From Bacteroidales bacterium UBA5371 (lineage in GTDB: Bacteria > Bacteroidota > Bacteroidia > Bacteroidales > P3): a stretch of 64,000 bases of DNA. The translations under genes were made by a program, and so were the position numbers. Below, one piece after another: positions 44,710 through 54,290 of this stretch (position 1 is its first letter; each line of letters begins with the position of its first letter). The stretch spans positions 62,001 to 126,000 of the forward strand of contig DHPF01000017.1 in assembly GCA_002407855.1 (NCBI GenBank), written 5' to 3'. Under the pieces are notes generated by a model. The model worked only from the letters and a program-made list of their open reading frames with translations. It did not search any database and was not told the DNA's origin.

Positions 44710-47700
44710 CGTTCAAGTTAATAAAAAAATCATTTACCTTCTCTTTATAATACGGAGAAAATACTGGAGGAACTTGCTTGAATAGCTCTAATTCTCTATT
44801 CTTAAGTTTATCAAACTCCAAGAATTGATTATTTGAATTTTCAATTAAGTCCTTTCCCTCAGTAGATTCTCTTCTTTGCTCTTGTTCTTGCTTTTGTTGA
44901 GCTTTCTCGTGTTGCAACATTCTTGTGAGAATATTGTTTTGACGATTGATGGTCTGCTGATTTATGATTTTGTTTACGATATCCGTCTCAGTTTGTTCCA
45001 TTTGTTTGATTAAATTATCAATTTCTCCTGCACTTTTTCCTTCTTCTGCCTTTAACTCATTGGAATACTGCTGCATCATTTTGCGAATTATTTCTTGTTG
45101 AGCTGCCATTCTTGCGAGCTCTTCATTAATTTTAGCATTCTCTCCTATTTTTGGCTTACCGGTTTCTCCTTTCTGCTTCTGGGCATCTAATTCCCTTTTC
45201 AGCCTTTCCATTTCTTTATTGAGGGCTTGTTGCAATTCTCGCATGGTTTTAGGGTTCTTCTTTCCCGACTTTGGACTATTGCATTGGTTCTGTGGATTAG
45301 ATTTGCAACTACTGCTCTTTTCAGACATTGACTTCATATTTTGCTGCATATTATCCAAACTCTCTGCCAGCAAAAGCGAAAGATTATTCATTGAGGTCAT
45401 AGTATATTGTTGTGGAGTTGTGGCTTGGGTGTTTTTGTATGAGCCATAAATCCCTTGATTGTATTGTAAAAGTTTCTCTATTGAAGAACCAATTTGATTG
45501 TCAATTGAGGTGAGTTCTTTATTTATTATATTACTTATTTGAGGCTGACGTTTACTCATAGCAAAAAGGCTATCCGAAATCATCTTCATATCATTCTTTA
45601 TCTTGTTTTGAGAATTGATAAGATTTTGATATAAAGGGTCTGTTACGGAAGTTTCTCTCACTTTAAGGATAAGGTCTTCCTGCATAAAGGATAGCTTAAC
45701 CAAATTTTTAAGGATTTGTCTGACCTGTTCAATATCTTCGGCTAATTGTTCTTGCTCTTGCTGTTGTTGTTGCTGTTGTAAATTATCAGCCATCTCTTGC
45801 ATTTTCTCGGCTGCTTTATTTTGATTTTTAGAAGCGTCTTTATTCTTTCTGTTCTCCATCTTTTGTTGAGCCTGATTTTGCTCTTGAGTAATGCTATCTT
45901 CTTTGGCTTTGTCTCTTTTTATCTCCATCTTTTCTTCAAGCTCTAAGCCTTTTTGTTGAAGCTCTTTTAGGTCTTTCTTTATTTCTTCAAAGGATTTATT
46001 TAACTCACTCTGCTTATCTTGGAGGGGTTTATTGTCTTTGGGATTTTGTTCTGTTTTTTTGGCTAACTCCTTTTGCTCTTGGGCTGTTTTGTTTAGCTTA
46101 TCTATTGCTTCTTGCATTTTTTTATCAACCTCCAAACGCTTATACATTTCAAGGTTTCTGTCAAGCTGCTTTTCTATATCTTCACTATTTAACTTTATCT
46201 TCTCTAAGGCTTGCTTCAAGTCCTCTTTGTTAATATTCTCTTTCATTAATTTATTAAGCTCTTCAAACATATCCTTAGCCACCTCTTGGTATAACCTTTC
46301 AAGCTCTTTTTGTTTGTTTATTATCTCTTCTGTTTGAGACTTATTATATCTTTGATCCAATTGATTATTCTCTTTTATCTTTTGGCTAATTTGCTCTAAG
46401 GCTTGTTTTATTTGGTCTTGCTTATGTTTTAATGCTTCTATCTGCTTTTTGTCTTGCCAATCCAATTCCTTCTTTTCAAGCATCTTCTTATTCAGTTCAC
46501 TTATCTCTTGCTGTATTTTTTTAAGCTGTTTCAACGATTCTTCGGTCTCTTTCTTTATCTCTGAACTTGTCTTTTCTTGCTTTTTGTCAATCTCTTGCAT
46601 TGTTGGGATTTCAACCGCAAAAGCATTAGAACGAGTGCTCTTAGCTCCATCGATGCCATCGTTGTCCCAAACCTCAAAATAATAAACCACCCTATCGCCA
46701 GGGTTAAGATTAAGTTGGGTTAAATCGTAAGCATAATAGTATTCTTGGGCTTTTTCTTTGGAATTAAGAGGAAGGGAATGCTTTGTTATTATTGCTTCGT
46801 TAGGGGCGTCTTGTTCGTATTTCTCAATAATGAACTCCAATTTGGAGAATCCATAATCGTCTTTTATCTGTCCTCTAAAATAGACCCTATCTATCAAAAG
46901 ACTATCCTTTTGTTCAATAACCGCAATTTGAGGACTTAAATCTGCAATTGCCGAAATAAAGAATTGTAAAGAATCGCTAAAAGTTGTATAATCGTTCTTT
47001 GTATATATATTGTAGCTAAGGTCAGATAAAATTCGCTTTGAGAAAGACAGCCTTCCGTTTTTGTCAGGAGAGAAACTCTCTTGCTTATTATTGTAATTGA
47101 ACAAAAAGGCTTTGGTGTCCCTTGTGGCTGCCTTCCAAGTAATTGTGCTTCCTTTTGGAACAGAGAAATTACTTACATTGGTGTAAGACTGCTGCTCTAT
47201 TTGAGTGTAGGTAGGATAGGTAATAATAGCTTGAAGGTCTAAGAGAATTGGCTTAGGAAGAACTTCTATTTTATAGTCATTGCTTGTTATTTCAGAGGAT
47301 TCAAAATGAAAGGAAGTGGTATTTTGTAGCTGCTTAATGGAATGAGAAAACACGTCTTTCTTTTCTTTTTTCATTTGAAACACTTGCTTATTTATCACTA
47401 TGTTTACATTATCAACAAGCATCTGTCCTTCAATCTTTACTCTTATATCAATATCCTCATGCTGCAAAACTTGAAGCTTATTGTTTAAAAGTTTGTAAGA
47501 GAACGGGGCAGGCTTTTGAAAATGCTTGGAATGGTTAATGTAGCGATAGGTTGGCTCACTTATGAAACTTGGAAAGAAGATTCCACAAACAAGAATTATA
47601 AGCACAGGGATTATAGTCCATTTAACATATCTCTTATTCTTAGAGATGTCTATTGCTTTCACAAAAGGAATTGGAGTAAGCTCTTTTGTGCGTTGAGAAA

Positions 47701-48085
47701 TGCTTGCTTCCAAAAGTTCGGAGTCTTGCTCTGTGGCTTGTTCTTGAAGTTGTAGGAGGTTGAGTAGCTTGTCCGACACCTCAGGAAAATGCTTGCCAAT
47801 TATGTTTGCAGCTTCCTTATGAGATATGGTTTTAGTTAGTCGGAATATTTTTAATAATGGTATGCAAATAAAGAAATAAAGAATAAGGATTGCTATGATA
47901 AGAAATAAGTAGAAAAGAATTGAGCGTGTGAGAGTGGAATAATAACCAAAGTATTCAAGAGTATTGAGAATTAGAAAGAAGCTAAAAATAAGAAATATGC
48001 CATATAAAATGCCCTTAATTAGCCTATTCTTATAGTATTTCTTGATAAACTTATCTAACTTTGATATTATGATTTCATTAGTCAT
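44699..48085 (-). CDS. DUF4175 family membrane-anchored coiled-coil protein
   Basis: A 1128-residue protein. Two or three hydrophobic segments near 22-44, 52-76 and 155-173 anchor it. A large beta-rich extracytoplasmic part follows to about 480. From about 490 the sequence is dominated by Glu/Gln/Lys heptads, clear coiled coils, with a run of seven Gln near residue 765 followed by Gln/Glu-rich sequence. A Lys/Gln-rich segment follows. This layout is that of DUF4175, widespread in Bacteroidota and of unknown function. It heads a two-gene unit with the small 44233 gene and follows repeat locus 8. Confidence 0.83.
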   Translation of the reverse strand: MTNEIIISKLDKFIKKYYKNRLIKGILYGIFLIFSFFLILNTLEYFGYYSTLTRSILFYLFLIIAILILYFFICIPLLKIFRLTKTISHKEAANIIGKHFPEVSDKLLNLLQLQEQATEQDSELLEASISQRTKELTPIPFVKAIDISKNKRYVKWTIIPVLIILVCGIFFPSFISEPTYRYINHSKHFQKPAPFSYKLLNNKLQVLQHEDIDIRVKIEGQMLVDNVNIVINKQVFQMKKEKKDVFSHSIKQLQNTTSFHFESSEITSNDYKIEVLPKPILLDLQAIITYPTYTQIEQQSYTNVSNFSVPKGSTITWKAATRDTKAFLFNYNNKQESFSPDKNGRLSFSKRILSDLSYNIYTKNDYTTFSDSLQFFISAIADLSPQIAVIEQKDSLLIDRVYFRGQIKDDYGFSKLEFIIEKYEQDAPNEAIITKHSLPLNSKEKAQEYYYAYDLTQLNLNPGDRVVYYFEVWDNDGIDGAKSTRSNAFAVEIPTMQEIDKKQEKTSSEIKKETEESLKQLKKIQQEISELNKKMLEKKELDWQDKKQIEALKHKQDQIKQALEQISQKIKENNQLDQRYNKSQTEEIINKQKELERLYQEVAKDMFEELNKLMKENINKEDLKQALEKIKLNSEDIEKQLDRNLEMYKRLEVDKKMQEAIDKLNKTAQEQKELAKKTEQNPKDNKPLQDKQSELNKSFEEIKKDLKELQQKGLELEEKMEIKRDKAKEDSITQEQNQAQQKMENRKNKDASKNQNKAAEKMQEMADNLQQQQQQQEQEQLAEDIEQVRQILKNLVKLSFMQEDLILKVRETSVTDPLYQNLINSQNKIKNDMKMISDSLFAMSKRQPQISNIINKELTSIDNQIGSSIEKLLQYNQGIYGSYKNTQATTPQQYTMTSMNNLSLLLAESLDNMQQNMKSMSEKSSSCKSNPQNQCNSPKSGKKNPKTMRELQQALNKEMERLKRELDAQKQKGETGKPKIGENAKINEELARMAAQQEIIRKMMQQYSNELKAEEGKSAGEIDNLIKQMEQTETDIVNKIINQQTINRQNNILTRMLQHEKAQQKQEQEQRRESTEGKDLIENSNNQFLEFDKLKNRELELFKQVPPVFSPYYKEKVNDFFINLNVEQ

Positions 48086-48125
48086 TTCATTAAATTCTCC
48101 ATTGCTTATTTCGTTTTGGTAGCTT

Positions 48126-48198
48126 TTGATTTCGCTGAAATATCTCTTGATTCTAATTTATTATCTTTTGATTCTAATTTATTGAAACTTGATTCTAA
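48126..48198. repeat. 21-bp-family repeat array (locus 8), four units
   Basis: Units begin at 48126 (TTGATTTCGC, degraded), 48147, 48168 and 48189 (TTGATTCTAA), each 21 bp apart. It lies in the 145-bp gap between cerR-like and DUF4175 genes, both on the minus strand. Confidence 0.87.
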
Positions 48199-48230
48199 TT
48201 TTGCTTTATTTAGTTCCTTGTTTTTCTATG

Positions 48231-49214
48231 CTATTTCAACCACTTTTCTTGCTTATACCATGCAATTGTTTTCTCAACCCCTTTTTCTAAGTCTATCTTT
48301 GGGTCGTAATATAGGTCTTTTCGCAAGTCTTCAATCCCACAATTCCAATTTCTTGCTTTAAGAATGTTGAACTTATCTTTATTTAAGGTAAAACTCTTCC
48401 CTGCTATCTTTCCTGCAAACTCCATAAAAGAACTTATCCACTTTACTATAAACAATGGAAATTTGAGTTTTATTGTCCAAGTGTTTAATACTTTTTTGGT
48501 TATTTGGGCAAATTCTGTGTCTAAATAAAGCTTCCCATCACTCACAAAATAAGTTTTTTGGCTCACATCTGAGTTCATTGCCAGAATACTTAAATCAACC
48601 AAGTCATCAATATAAACGAAGGTTAGCCTTTGAGCCGTAAAGCCAAGATAAGGCTCTAAGTGATTGTTAATTGTTTGAAAATAGACAAAATAATCAGTTT
48701 CTCTTGGTCCATAAACCCCTGTTGGGCGAAGGATAATGTATTTGCCTTTAAAATTCTCTCTTATATACTCTTCGGCTTGAAGCTTGGCTTTTCCATATTC
48801 GGTATTTGGCTCATTTAAGTCCTCTACCCTACACTCACAAAAGGTTTTCTCTTCGCCAGGACCATGAGCTGCAAAACTGCTAAAAAAGATTAGTTTGGTT
48901 TCTAAGCCACTCAGAGCATCTACCAAAGACTTCACATATCCGAAATTAATCTTATAAAAATCTTCTTTTCTCTTAGCCTTAGTTAGTCCTGCAAGATGAA
49001 AAATTGTATTGTAGTTTTCTTCTTTTAATATCTTTTCTAACTCTTTTGGATTATTGTAAGGGAGGTCTAAGAACTTTATTCTTGTGTCTTGTAAGTATTT
49101 TTTACTGCTTGACTTTCTTATCCCTGCGGTTACATCATAACCTTCTTTAATTAATTTCTCAACCAAAGTGCTTCCAATAAAGCCACTTGCTCCTGTAACT
49201 AAAACCTTTTGCAT
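48231..49214 (-). CDS. NAD-dependent epimerase/dehydratase, probable ceramide reductase (CerR-like)
   Basis: A 327-residue extended SDR protein. Rossmann motif VTGASGFIGSTLVEKL at 5-20 and the catalytic YxxxK in NTEYGKAKLQAEEY near 137-150. It resembles the 3-beta-hydroxysteroid dehydrogenase/epimerase group that contains CerR, which reduces the 3-keto group of ceramide in Caulobacter. Its place next to a GNAT-like acyltransferase and a serine palmitoyltransferase supports this role in dihydroceramide synthesis; the substrate is inferred from context. It is 8 bp after the acyltransferase gene. Confidence 0.75.
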   Translation of the reverse strand: MQKVLVTGASGFIGSTLVEKLIKEGYDVTAGIRKSSSKKYLQDTRIKFLDLPYNNPKELEKILKEENYNTIFHLAGLTKAKRKEDFYKINFGYVKSLVDALSGLETKLIFFSSFAAHGPGEEKTFCECRVEDLNEPNTEYGKAKLQAEEYIRENFKGKYIILRPTGVYGPRETDYFVYFQTINNHLEPYLGFTAQRLTFVYIDDLVDLSILAMNSDVSQKTYFVSDGKLYLDTEFAQITKKVLNTWTIKLKFPLFIVKWISSFMEFAGKIAGKSFTLNKDKFNILKARNWNCGIEDLRKDLYYDPKIDLEKGVEKTIAWYKQEKWLK

Positions 49215-49222
49215 TTCTTTAT

Positions 49223-50350
49223 TTAGATTTCTTTAATGTAAGCCCTACGACGAATGGCTATCCTACTTTTATATTTTTCCCAAATTTGAGAAGCCTGATT
49301 CTCTTCAAGCTGAGGGTTTGCTATTGCCATCTTTGCGTTTAGCTCAATATAACGCCTGTTCATTTCAGCATAGTAAAGAGAATGTACTCCCTTGTTTTGC
49401 CAATCGGGATCAACGCCATTCAAATATAAATCAATGTAATCGTAATTTTTTAAGGCTTTTAGTAAATAATACCATCCAAATGGGAATAACCTTCCTTTGC
49501 TTTTTCTGAGAGCATTTGTTAAAGAGGGCATAGAAACTCCAAAAGCCACAACATCATCCTTAGAATCAACAATAAAACAAACTAATTTCGGGTCAATAAA
49601 AGCAAAGTATTGTTTTATGTATAGTTTAATCTGTCTTTCATTTAGGGGAACATAGCCAAACAAACACGAAAAAGAGCGGTTTATAAGATTAAATATTTTC
49701 TCTCCATAGAGGTTTACTATTTGTTTCTTGGTAAGGTTTTCAACTATCTTTAAGTTGTATTTATCTTTTATCAACTCATTTATCTTTGCAACCTTTTCTG
49801 GGATTGGTTGATTGGCGGGAATTTCGTATTGAATCCAATCTACTTCTTTCTTATAGCCTAATTGTTCTACTATTGGTGGATAGTAAGACGGGTTATAGTA
49901 ACAAGCCATTGGGCAATTGGTATCAAAGCCTTCTATCATCATTCCTTCTTTGTCCATATCTGTAAAGCCCATTGGTCCTACAATCTCTTGCATTCCTATC
50001 TCTTTTGCCCAATTTTCCACAGCCTTTAATAAAGCATCTGCCACTAAAACATCATCAATGCAATCAAACCAACCAAAACGCATCCTCTTTTGCTTCCAAA
50101 TTTCGTTTGACTTTGTGTTTAGTATCCCTACAATTCTTCCCACAACCTTATCTTTTCGATATGCTAAAAACATTTTTGTTTGGCAGAATTCAAAGGCAGG
50201 ATTTTTCTTCTTATTAAACGTTGCTCTCTCATCAATAATTAAGGCTGGCACCCACATCTTATCATCCTTAAAAAGCTCATAAGGAAACTTCAAAAACTTA
50301 TTAAAACCCTTCTTGTTCTTAATTTCCTCTATACGTATTGTATTATCCAT
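49223..50350 (-). CDS. GNAT-like N-acyltransferase (YghO type), probable bacterial ceramide synthase
   Basis: A 375-residue protein with a GNAT-like fold. VPALIIDERATFNKKKNPAFEF near 35-56 and GRIVGILN near 72 are followed by GPMGFTDMDKEGMMIEGFD near 120-138 and NGVDPDWQNKGVHSLYYAEMNRR near 310-332, where the acyl-CoA or acyl-ACP site is expected. Bacterial ceramide synthase (bCerS) described in Caulobacter and Bacteroidota belongs to this acyltransferase group. The gene lies directly between SPT and a CerR-like gene, 24 bp and 8 bp away, so N-acylation of 3-ketosphinganine is the likely reaction. Confidence 0.75.
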   Translation of the reverse strand: MDNTIRIEEIKNKKGFNKFLKFPYELFKDDKMWVPALIIDERATFNKKKNPAFEFCQTKMFLAYRKDKVVGRIVGILNTKSNEIWKQKRMRFGWFDCIDDVLVADALLKAVENWAKEIGMQEIVGPMGFTDMDKEGMMIEGFDTNCPMACYYNPSYYPPIVEQLGYKKEVDWIQYEIPANQPIPEKVAKINELIKDKYNLKIVENLTKKQIVNLYGEKIFNLINRSFSCLFGYVPLNERQIKLYIKQYFAFIDPKLVCFIVDSKDDVVAFGVSMPSLTNALRKSKGRLFPFGWYYLLKALKNYDYIDLYLNGVDPDWQNKGVHSLYYAEMNRRYIELNAKMAIANPQLEENQASQIWEKYKSRIAIRRRAYIKEI

Positions 50351-50374
50351 TTATGCTTAGTATTGTGTATTAAT

Positions 50375-51562
50375 TTAATGAATTACTTCATACTTCTTAA
50401 ATACCTTTGTTAGTTTGTCTATGGCTATATCTACTTGCTGATGAGTGTGAGTTGCCATAAGAGAAAAGCGTATTAGGGTAGCATCAGGCGAACAGGCAGG
50501 AGGAATAACAGGATTTACAAATATGCCTTCTTCGTAAATCTCTTTGGTTATCATAAATGTCTTTTCTGTATCTCTAATATATAGAGGTATAATTGGAGAA
50601 TTGGTTGGACCTATTTCGAATCCATTTGCCTTAAATGCAGCAAGCGAATAATTAGTTATCTGCCACAAATTATCTATTCTTTGAGGCTCTTGTTCCATTA
50701 TATCTAATGCTGCAATAACACTTGCAGTTGCAGAAGGAGAAATAGAAGCCGAGAAAATATATGGACGTGAGGTGTGTTTTAAATAATTAATTGTTTCTTT
50801 ATCTGCGGCAATAAAACCACCTATTGCAGCTAAGCTCTTGCTGAAAGTTCCCATAATCACATCAACATCGTCAGTTAGTCCGAAATGATTGCAGATTCCT
50901 CTTCCTCCCTTGCCAAAAACACCTAAGCTATGAGCTTCATCAACATAAATATCTGCATTATATTTTTCTGCCAATTGCTTAATTTGTGGCAAATTTGCAA
51001 TATCTCCCTCCATTGAATAGACTCCATCAACGGCAATCAATTTCAACTCTTGCAAAGGTATTCTTTTAAGAACCTCTTCCAAAGAAGCCATATCGTTATG
51101 CTTAAACTTATAGTTTTTAGAGTAAGAAATCCTTCTTGCTTCAATAATTGAAGCGTGATCTAACTCATCTAAAATCAGATGATCTCCCCTACCCAACATA
51201 GTTGGTATAGCTCCAATATTAGATTGAAAGCCCGTAGAAAAAACAATAGAGCTTTCCTTCCCTACAAACTTAGCTAACTTTTCCTCCAACTGAATATGAA
51301 TATCCAATGTTCCATTCAAAAATGGAGAGCCTGCACAACCAGAACCATACTTTTTTAAAGCCTCTATTGCTGCTTCTATAATCTTTGGATGATTGGTTAA
51401 TCCCAAATAACTATTTGAACCAAACATTAAAACCTTTCTACCATTCATCAAAACTTCACAATCTTGGTCACTACAAATTGTTCTAAAATAAGGATAAATT
51501 CCCATTTCTTTAACTTTTTGTGGCTCTGTGTAGAGAGAAAATCTATTTTTTAATTGCTTCAT
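50375..51562 (-). CDS. spt: Serine palmitoyltransferase (alpha-oxoamine synthase)
   Basis: PLP enzyme that condenses L-serine with a fatty acyl thioester to 3-ketosphinganine, the first step of sphingolipid synthesis. From MKQLKNRFSLYTEPQ it has 395 residues. FGSNSYLGLTNHP near 53-65, LDELDHASIIEARRIS near 131-146 (His stacking on PLP), DEAHSLGVFGKGGRG near 208-222 and the Schiff-base lysine in GTFSKSLAAIGG near 237-248 are the family motifs. BioF (7-keto-8-aminopelargonate synthase) is the close alternative; the adjacent acyltransferase and reductase favour SPT. First gene of the operon. An ATG at 51604 is less likely because a -7-like element overlaps it. Confidence 0.86.
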   Translation of the reverse strand: MKQLKNRFSLYTEPQKVKEMGIYPYFRTICSDQDCEVLMNGRKVLMFGSNSYLGLTNHPKIIEAAIEALKKYGSGCAGSPFLNGTLDIHIQLEEKLAKFVGKESSIVFSTGFQSNIGAIPTMLGRGDHLILDELDHASIIEARRISYSKNYKFKHNDMASLEEVLKRIPLQELKLIAVDGVYSMEGDIANLPQIKQLAEKYNADIYVDEAHSLGVFGKGGRGICNHFGLTDDVDVIMGTFSKSLAAIGGFIAADKETINYLKHTSRPYIFSASISPSATASVIAALDIMEQEPQRIDNLWQITNYSLAAFKANGFEIGPTNSPIIPLYIRDTEKTFMITKEIYEEGIFVNPVIPPACSPDATLIRFSLMATHTHQQVDIAIDKLTKVFKKYEVIH

Positions 51563-51670
51563 AATTAAATTATAAATTACATCATCTTTTATTTTAGTCT
51601 GCAAATTTACTACTTTATTTTAAAGCATAATGAATTATAGCTTAAAAAATAGCTCTGAGTATTCCAAGAT

Positions 51671-51743
51671 TTGATTCTGAATTATTGGAATTTGATTCTA
51701 ATTTATTGAAACTTGATTCTAATTTGTTGGGATTTGATTCTAA
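51671..51743. repeat. 21-bp-family repeat array (locus 9), four units
   Basis: Forward units at 51671 (TTGATTCTGA), 51692, 51713 and 51734 (all TTGATTCTAA), each 21 bp apart. It lies between spt and deoC, both on the minus strand, about 70 bp upstream of the spt transcription start region. Confidence 0.88.
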
Positions 51744-51850
51744 TTTACTGAAATTTTATCTTTATATAAAATAACTTAGATTTGGCTACTTGTATTATAA
51801 TGAAAAGATAGTAAACACTATATCTGATAATTATTTTTTTGTTTTCCTTT

Positions 51851-52660
51851 TCATCTATTAAGAATAAAACTGACCAAATTATCTTTCAATCTGCTCCCTC
51901 CTATTCTAAAATACTTAGAGTTTAACCTTTGACTTCCCCTAAAATGAGAGAATAATATGTGATATTCTATCGCCTGCTCAGCTGTTACAATACCTCCTGC
52001 GGCTTTAATAGATTTAAGAATTTTTGTTTGATTTTCATAATCTTCAATGGCTTTTAGCATTACTGCAAATGAGTAAATATCAGCTCCTTTGCTTGTTTTA
52101 CCGGTTGAAGTTTTAATAAAATCGGCTCCTGCCTCTAAGTTGATAAGGCTTGCCTTGTATACATTTTCTAAGGAGTTTAGCTCTCCTGTTTCCAAAATAA
52201 CCTTTAAGGTAATGTCTTTGCAGATTTGCTTTGCTAAGAATGTTTCTTGTGAAACTTCATCAAATTTCCCTTCTAAGAAAAGCCCTCTATTCATTACAAT
52301 ATCTACTTCCTCCGCACCATTATCAATAGCAAATTTGATTTCATTTAGTTTGAGCTCTATGGGATTTTGTCCTGAAGGAAAATATCCTGCAACAACAACC
52401 TTTTTTATATCTTTATCCAGCGTATTATTAAGTAATGGCAGGAAATTTGGATAAACACAAAGTCCTGCAACCTTTATATTTTCTAACTCTTTAATGTGAG
52501 AATTTTCTATAAGCTTTCTAATTGAATTCGCATTATCTTCCGAATTTAGAGATGTGAGGTCTAAGCATCTTAAACAATTAATTGCAGCATCTTTTCTATT
52601 TATAGTTTCTTTTCCCTCTTTAAGGATATTATCAATAATGTTTTTATCTATTTGAATCAT
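51851..52660 (-). CDS. deoC: Deoxyribose-phosphate aldolase
   Basis: Splits 2-deoxyribose 5-phosphate into acetaldehyde and glyceraldehyde 3-phosphate in deoxynucleoside breakdown. From MIQIDKN the protein has 269 residues. The Schiff-base lysine is in ADFIKTSTGKTSKGAD near 177-192, and the second lysine is in SIKAAGGI near 217-224. Residues near the N-terminus (INCLRCLDLTSLN) replace the usual HTxL. An ATG at 52696 is also open. It overlaps the LutB-like gene by 17 bp, so they are one transcript with rpiB. Confidence 0.9.
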   Translation of the reverse strand: MIQIDKNIIDNILKEGKETINRKDAAINCLRCLDLTSLNSEDNANSIRKLIENSHIKELENIKVAGLCVYPNFLPLLNNTLDKDIKKVVVAGYFPSGQNPIELKLNEIKFAIDNGAEEVDIVMNRGLFLEGKFDEVSQETFLAKQICKDITLKVILETGELNSLENVYKASLINLEAGADFIKTSTGKTSKGADIYSFAVMLKAIEDYENQTKILKSIKAAGGIVTAEQAIEYHILFSHFRGSQRLNSKYFRIGGSRLKDNLVSFILNR

Positions 52661-53807
52661 GCTGGATGTATTGTTGTGAGAAGTTGGTTTTGGCAAATTG
52701 AGGTATATGTCTTGAAGTATGAATATTCTTTTTCAGTATTAGTTTAAATAATAAGTCCTTTTTCCAAGCTGCTTTATTTAATTTCTTTCTTTTGATTAAA
52801 TGTTTTTTGATTAGTTTTATCTTATATCTATCCTTGAAGTCAATATTTTTAGTCTCAAAAATAATATTCCTATTGGCAATAATCAAATCTGTTATTGGTA
52901 TATTCATTGGGCAAATCTTATTGCAATTACCACAAAGAACACAATTAAAACATAAATGCTTGGCTCCATCTATTGTTTCTAAAAATGGCAATACAACATT
53001 AGCCATTGGTCCTGTAAATACATTATTATACGGAGCATCTCCTATCAAAGCATAGATAGGGCAAACCTTTTTGCATGCATCACAATCAATACAAGTAAGA
53101 GCTTTTCTATGTTCTTTATAATCTAATAGATTACTCCTGCTATTATCTATTATAAATAGTTCAATATTATTTGCCGAATTCTTTTTAGGAGTTAAGATGG
53201 TTGATAAATTTAAAAGTGAAGTTTTGTTTTTATTTATTGAATATAGTGTTGAGAAGAGTTCAATGTCTTCAATATTTTTAAGGATATTATTAATTGGAAG
53301 TACAAATATTTTATACTCTGCTGAAAGAACTAATTCCATTTCTAAAGCAGAGTCAAATACTAAATACAAACTACCTGTTTGAGCAATTGCATATTTAGCT
53401 TCAAAAATAACGCATTCTTTTGATTGAGTATTTATTTGTATTTCGTCTTCTTTAAGGTTTTTATATAGGCCCAATTCTTCCATGAATCTACTTTCAAATA
53501 AATTAACCTCTTTTATTTTTTTCTCTCTTAAAAACTTTAATAAATCTTCAAAGAACAAATCATAATCTATTTCCCAATTGACCTCTGCTTCATTTTCAAC
53601 AAATTTCTTATCAAATAATACTAATAATTCATCTATATGATTAATGTATTTTTGTCTTAGATTTGCTGCCCTTTTCTTAACATAGTTATAGTTTTTAAAG
53701 GTTTTAAGCACAATATCATCAATATTGTAAGAAATATCAATATCTTTTGGTTTTTCTAAGGCTCGTTTACAATCGGAGATAAAGAATTTATACTCATTTG
53801 TATTCAT
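52644..53807 (-). CDS. LutB/LldF-like iron-sulfur protein
   Basis: A 387-residue protein. An N-terminal helical/LUD-like part, with FEAKYAIAQTGSLYLVFDSALE near 130-152, is followed by a double [4Fe-4S] ferredoxin domain. Cluster 1 lies in CIDCDACKKVCPIYALIG near 237-254. Cluster 2 lies in CFNCVLCGNCNKICPMNIP near 286-304. LutB-type proteins work with LutA and LutC in lactate oxidation; neither partner is next to this gene. It is shorter than usual LutB (about 460) and more AT-rich than its neighbours. Between rpiB and deoC, its role is unclear. Confidence 0.8.
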   Translation of the reverse strand: MNTNEYKFFISDCKRALEKPKDIDISYNIDDIVLKTFKNYNYVKKRAANLRQKYINHIDELLVLFDKKFVENEAEVNWEIDYDLFFEDLLKFLREKKIKEVNLFESRFMEELGLYKNLKEDEIQINTQSKECVIFEAKYAIAQTGSLYLVFDSALEMELVLSAEYKIFVLPINNILKNIEDIELFSTLYSINKNKTSLLNLSTILTPKKNSANNIELFIIDNSRSNLLDYKEHRKALTCIDCDACKKVCPIYALIGDAPYNNVFTGPMANVVLPFLETIDGAKHLCFNCVLCGNCNKICPMNIPITDLIIANRNIIFETKNIDFKDRYKIKLIKKHLIKRKKLNKAAWKKDLLFKLILKKNIHTSRHIPQFAKTNFSQQYIQHDSNR

Positions 53808-53840
53808 TACAAGAAAGTATTATTTTATAATAAAGTATAT

Positions 53841-54290
53841 TTATAATAGTATGGATATTTTTTCTACTCTTCTTTGATGTCTGCCACCTTCATAAAGAGT
53901 GTTTAGAAATGTTTCAGCTATTTTTAACCCTTCTTCTTCTGTTATAAACCTTGCTGGTAAAGCACAAATATTTGCATTATTATGTTGGCGTGCTAATATT
54001 GCTATTTCTTCTTTCCAACATAAAGCAGCTCTAACTTTTGAATACTTATTAGCAGTCATTTGAACACCATTACCACTTCCACACATAATTAATCCAATTT
54101 CATAAACTCCTTCATTAATGTCTTTTGATAAAGGATGAATATAATCAGGATAATCACAACTATCTTTTGAAAATGTTCCATAATCTTTAAATTTATATCC
54201 TTTTTTAGAGAGATTTTCTTTTAGGAATTCTTTTAAATCATATCCTGCGTGATCGGAAGCTATAGGAATAATTTTTGAATTAATTGTCAT
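53841..54290 (-). CDS. rpiB: Ribose-5-phosphate isomerase B
   Basis: Interconverts ribose 5-phosphate and ribulose 5-phosphate. The 149-residue protein has normal length. IIPIASDHAGYDLKEFLKE near 7-25 binds substrate. Cys in IMCGSGNGVQMTANK near 69-83 is the base in most family members. HNNANICALPARFI near 105 is the third conserved part. It may head a minus-strand operon with the LutB-like gene (33 bp) and deoC, and it faces the AT-rich divergent gap. Confidence 0.94.
   Translation of the reverse strand: MTINSKIIPIASDHAGYDLKEFLKENLSKKGYKFKDYGTFSKDSCDYPDYIHPLSKDINEGVYEIGLIMCGSGNGVQMTANKYSKVRAALCWKEEIAILARQHNNANICALPARFITEEEGLKIAETFLNTLYEGGRHQRRVEKISILL

Noticed and set aside
48116..48361. 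Plus-strand open frame with LDSNLL repeats
   Set aside because: Same artefact from repeat locus 8, then read antisense through the CerR-like gene.
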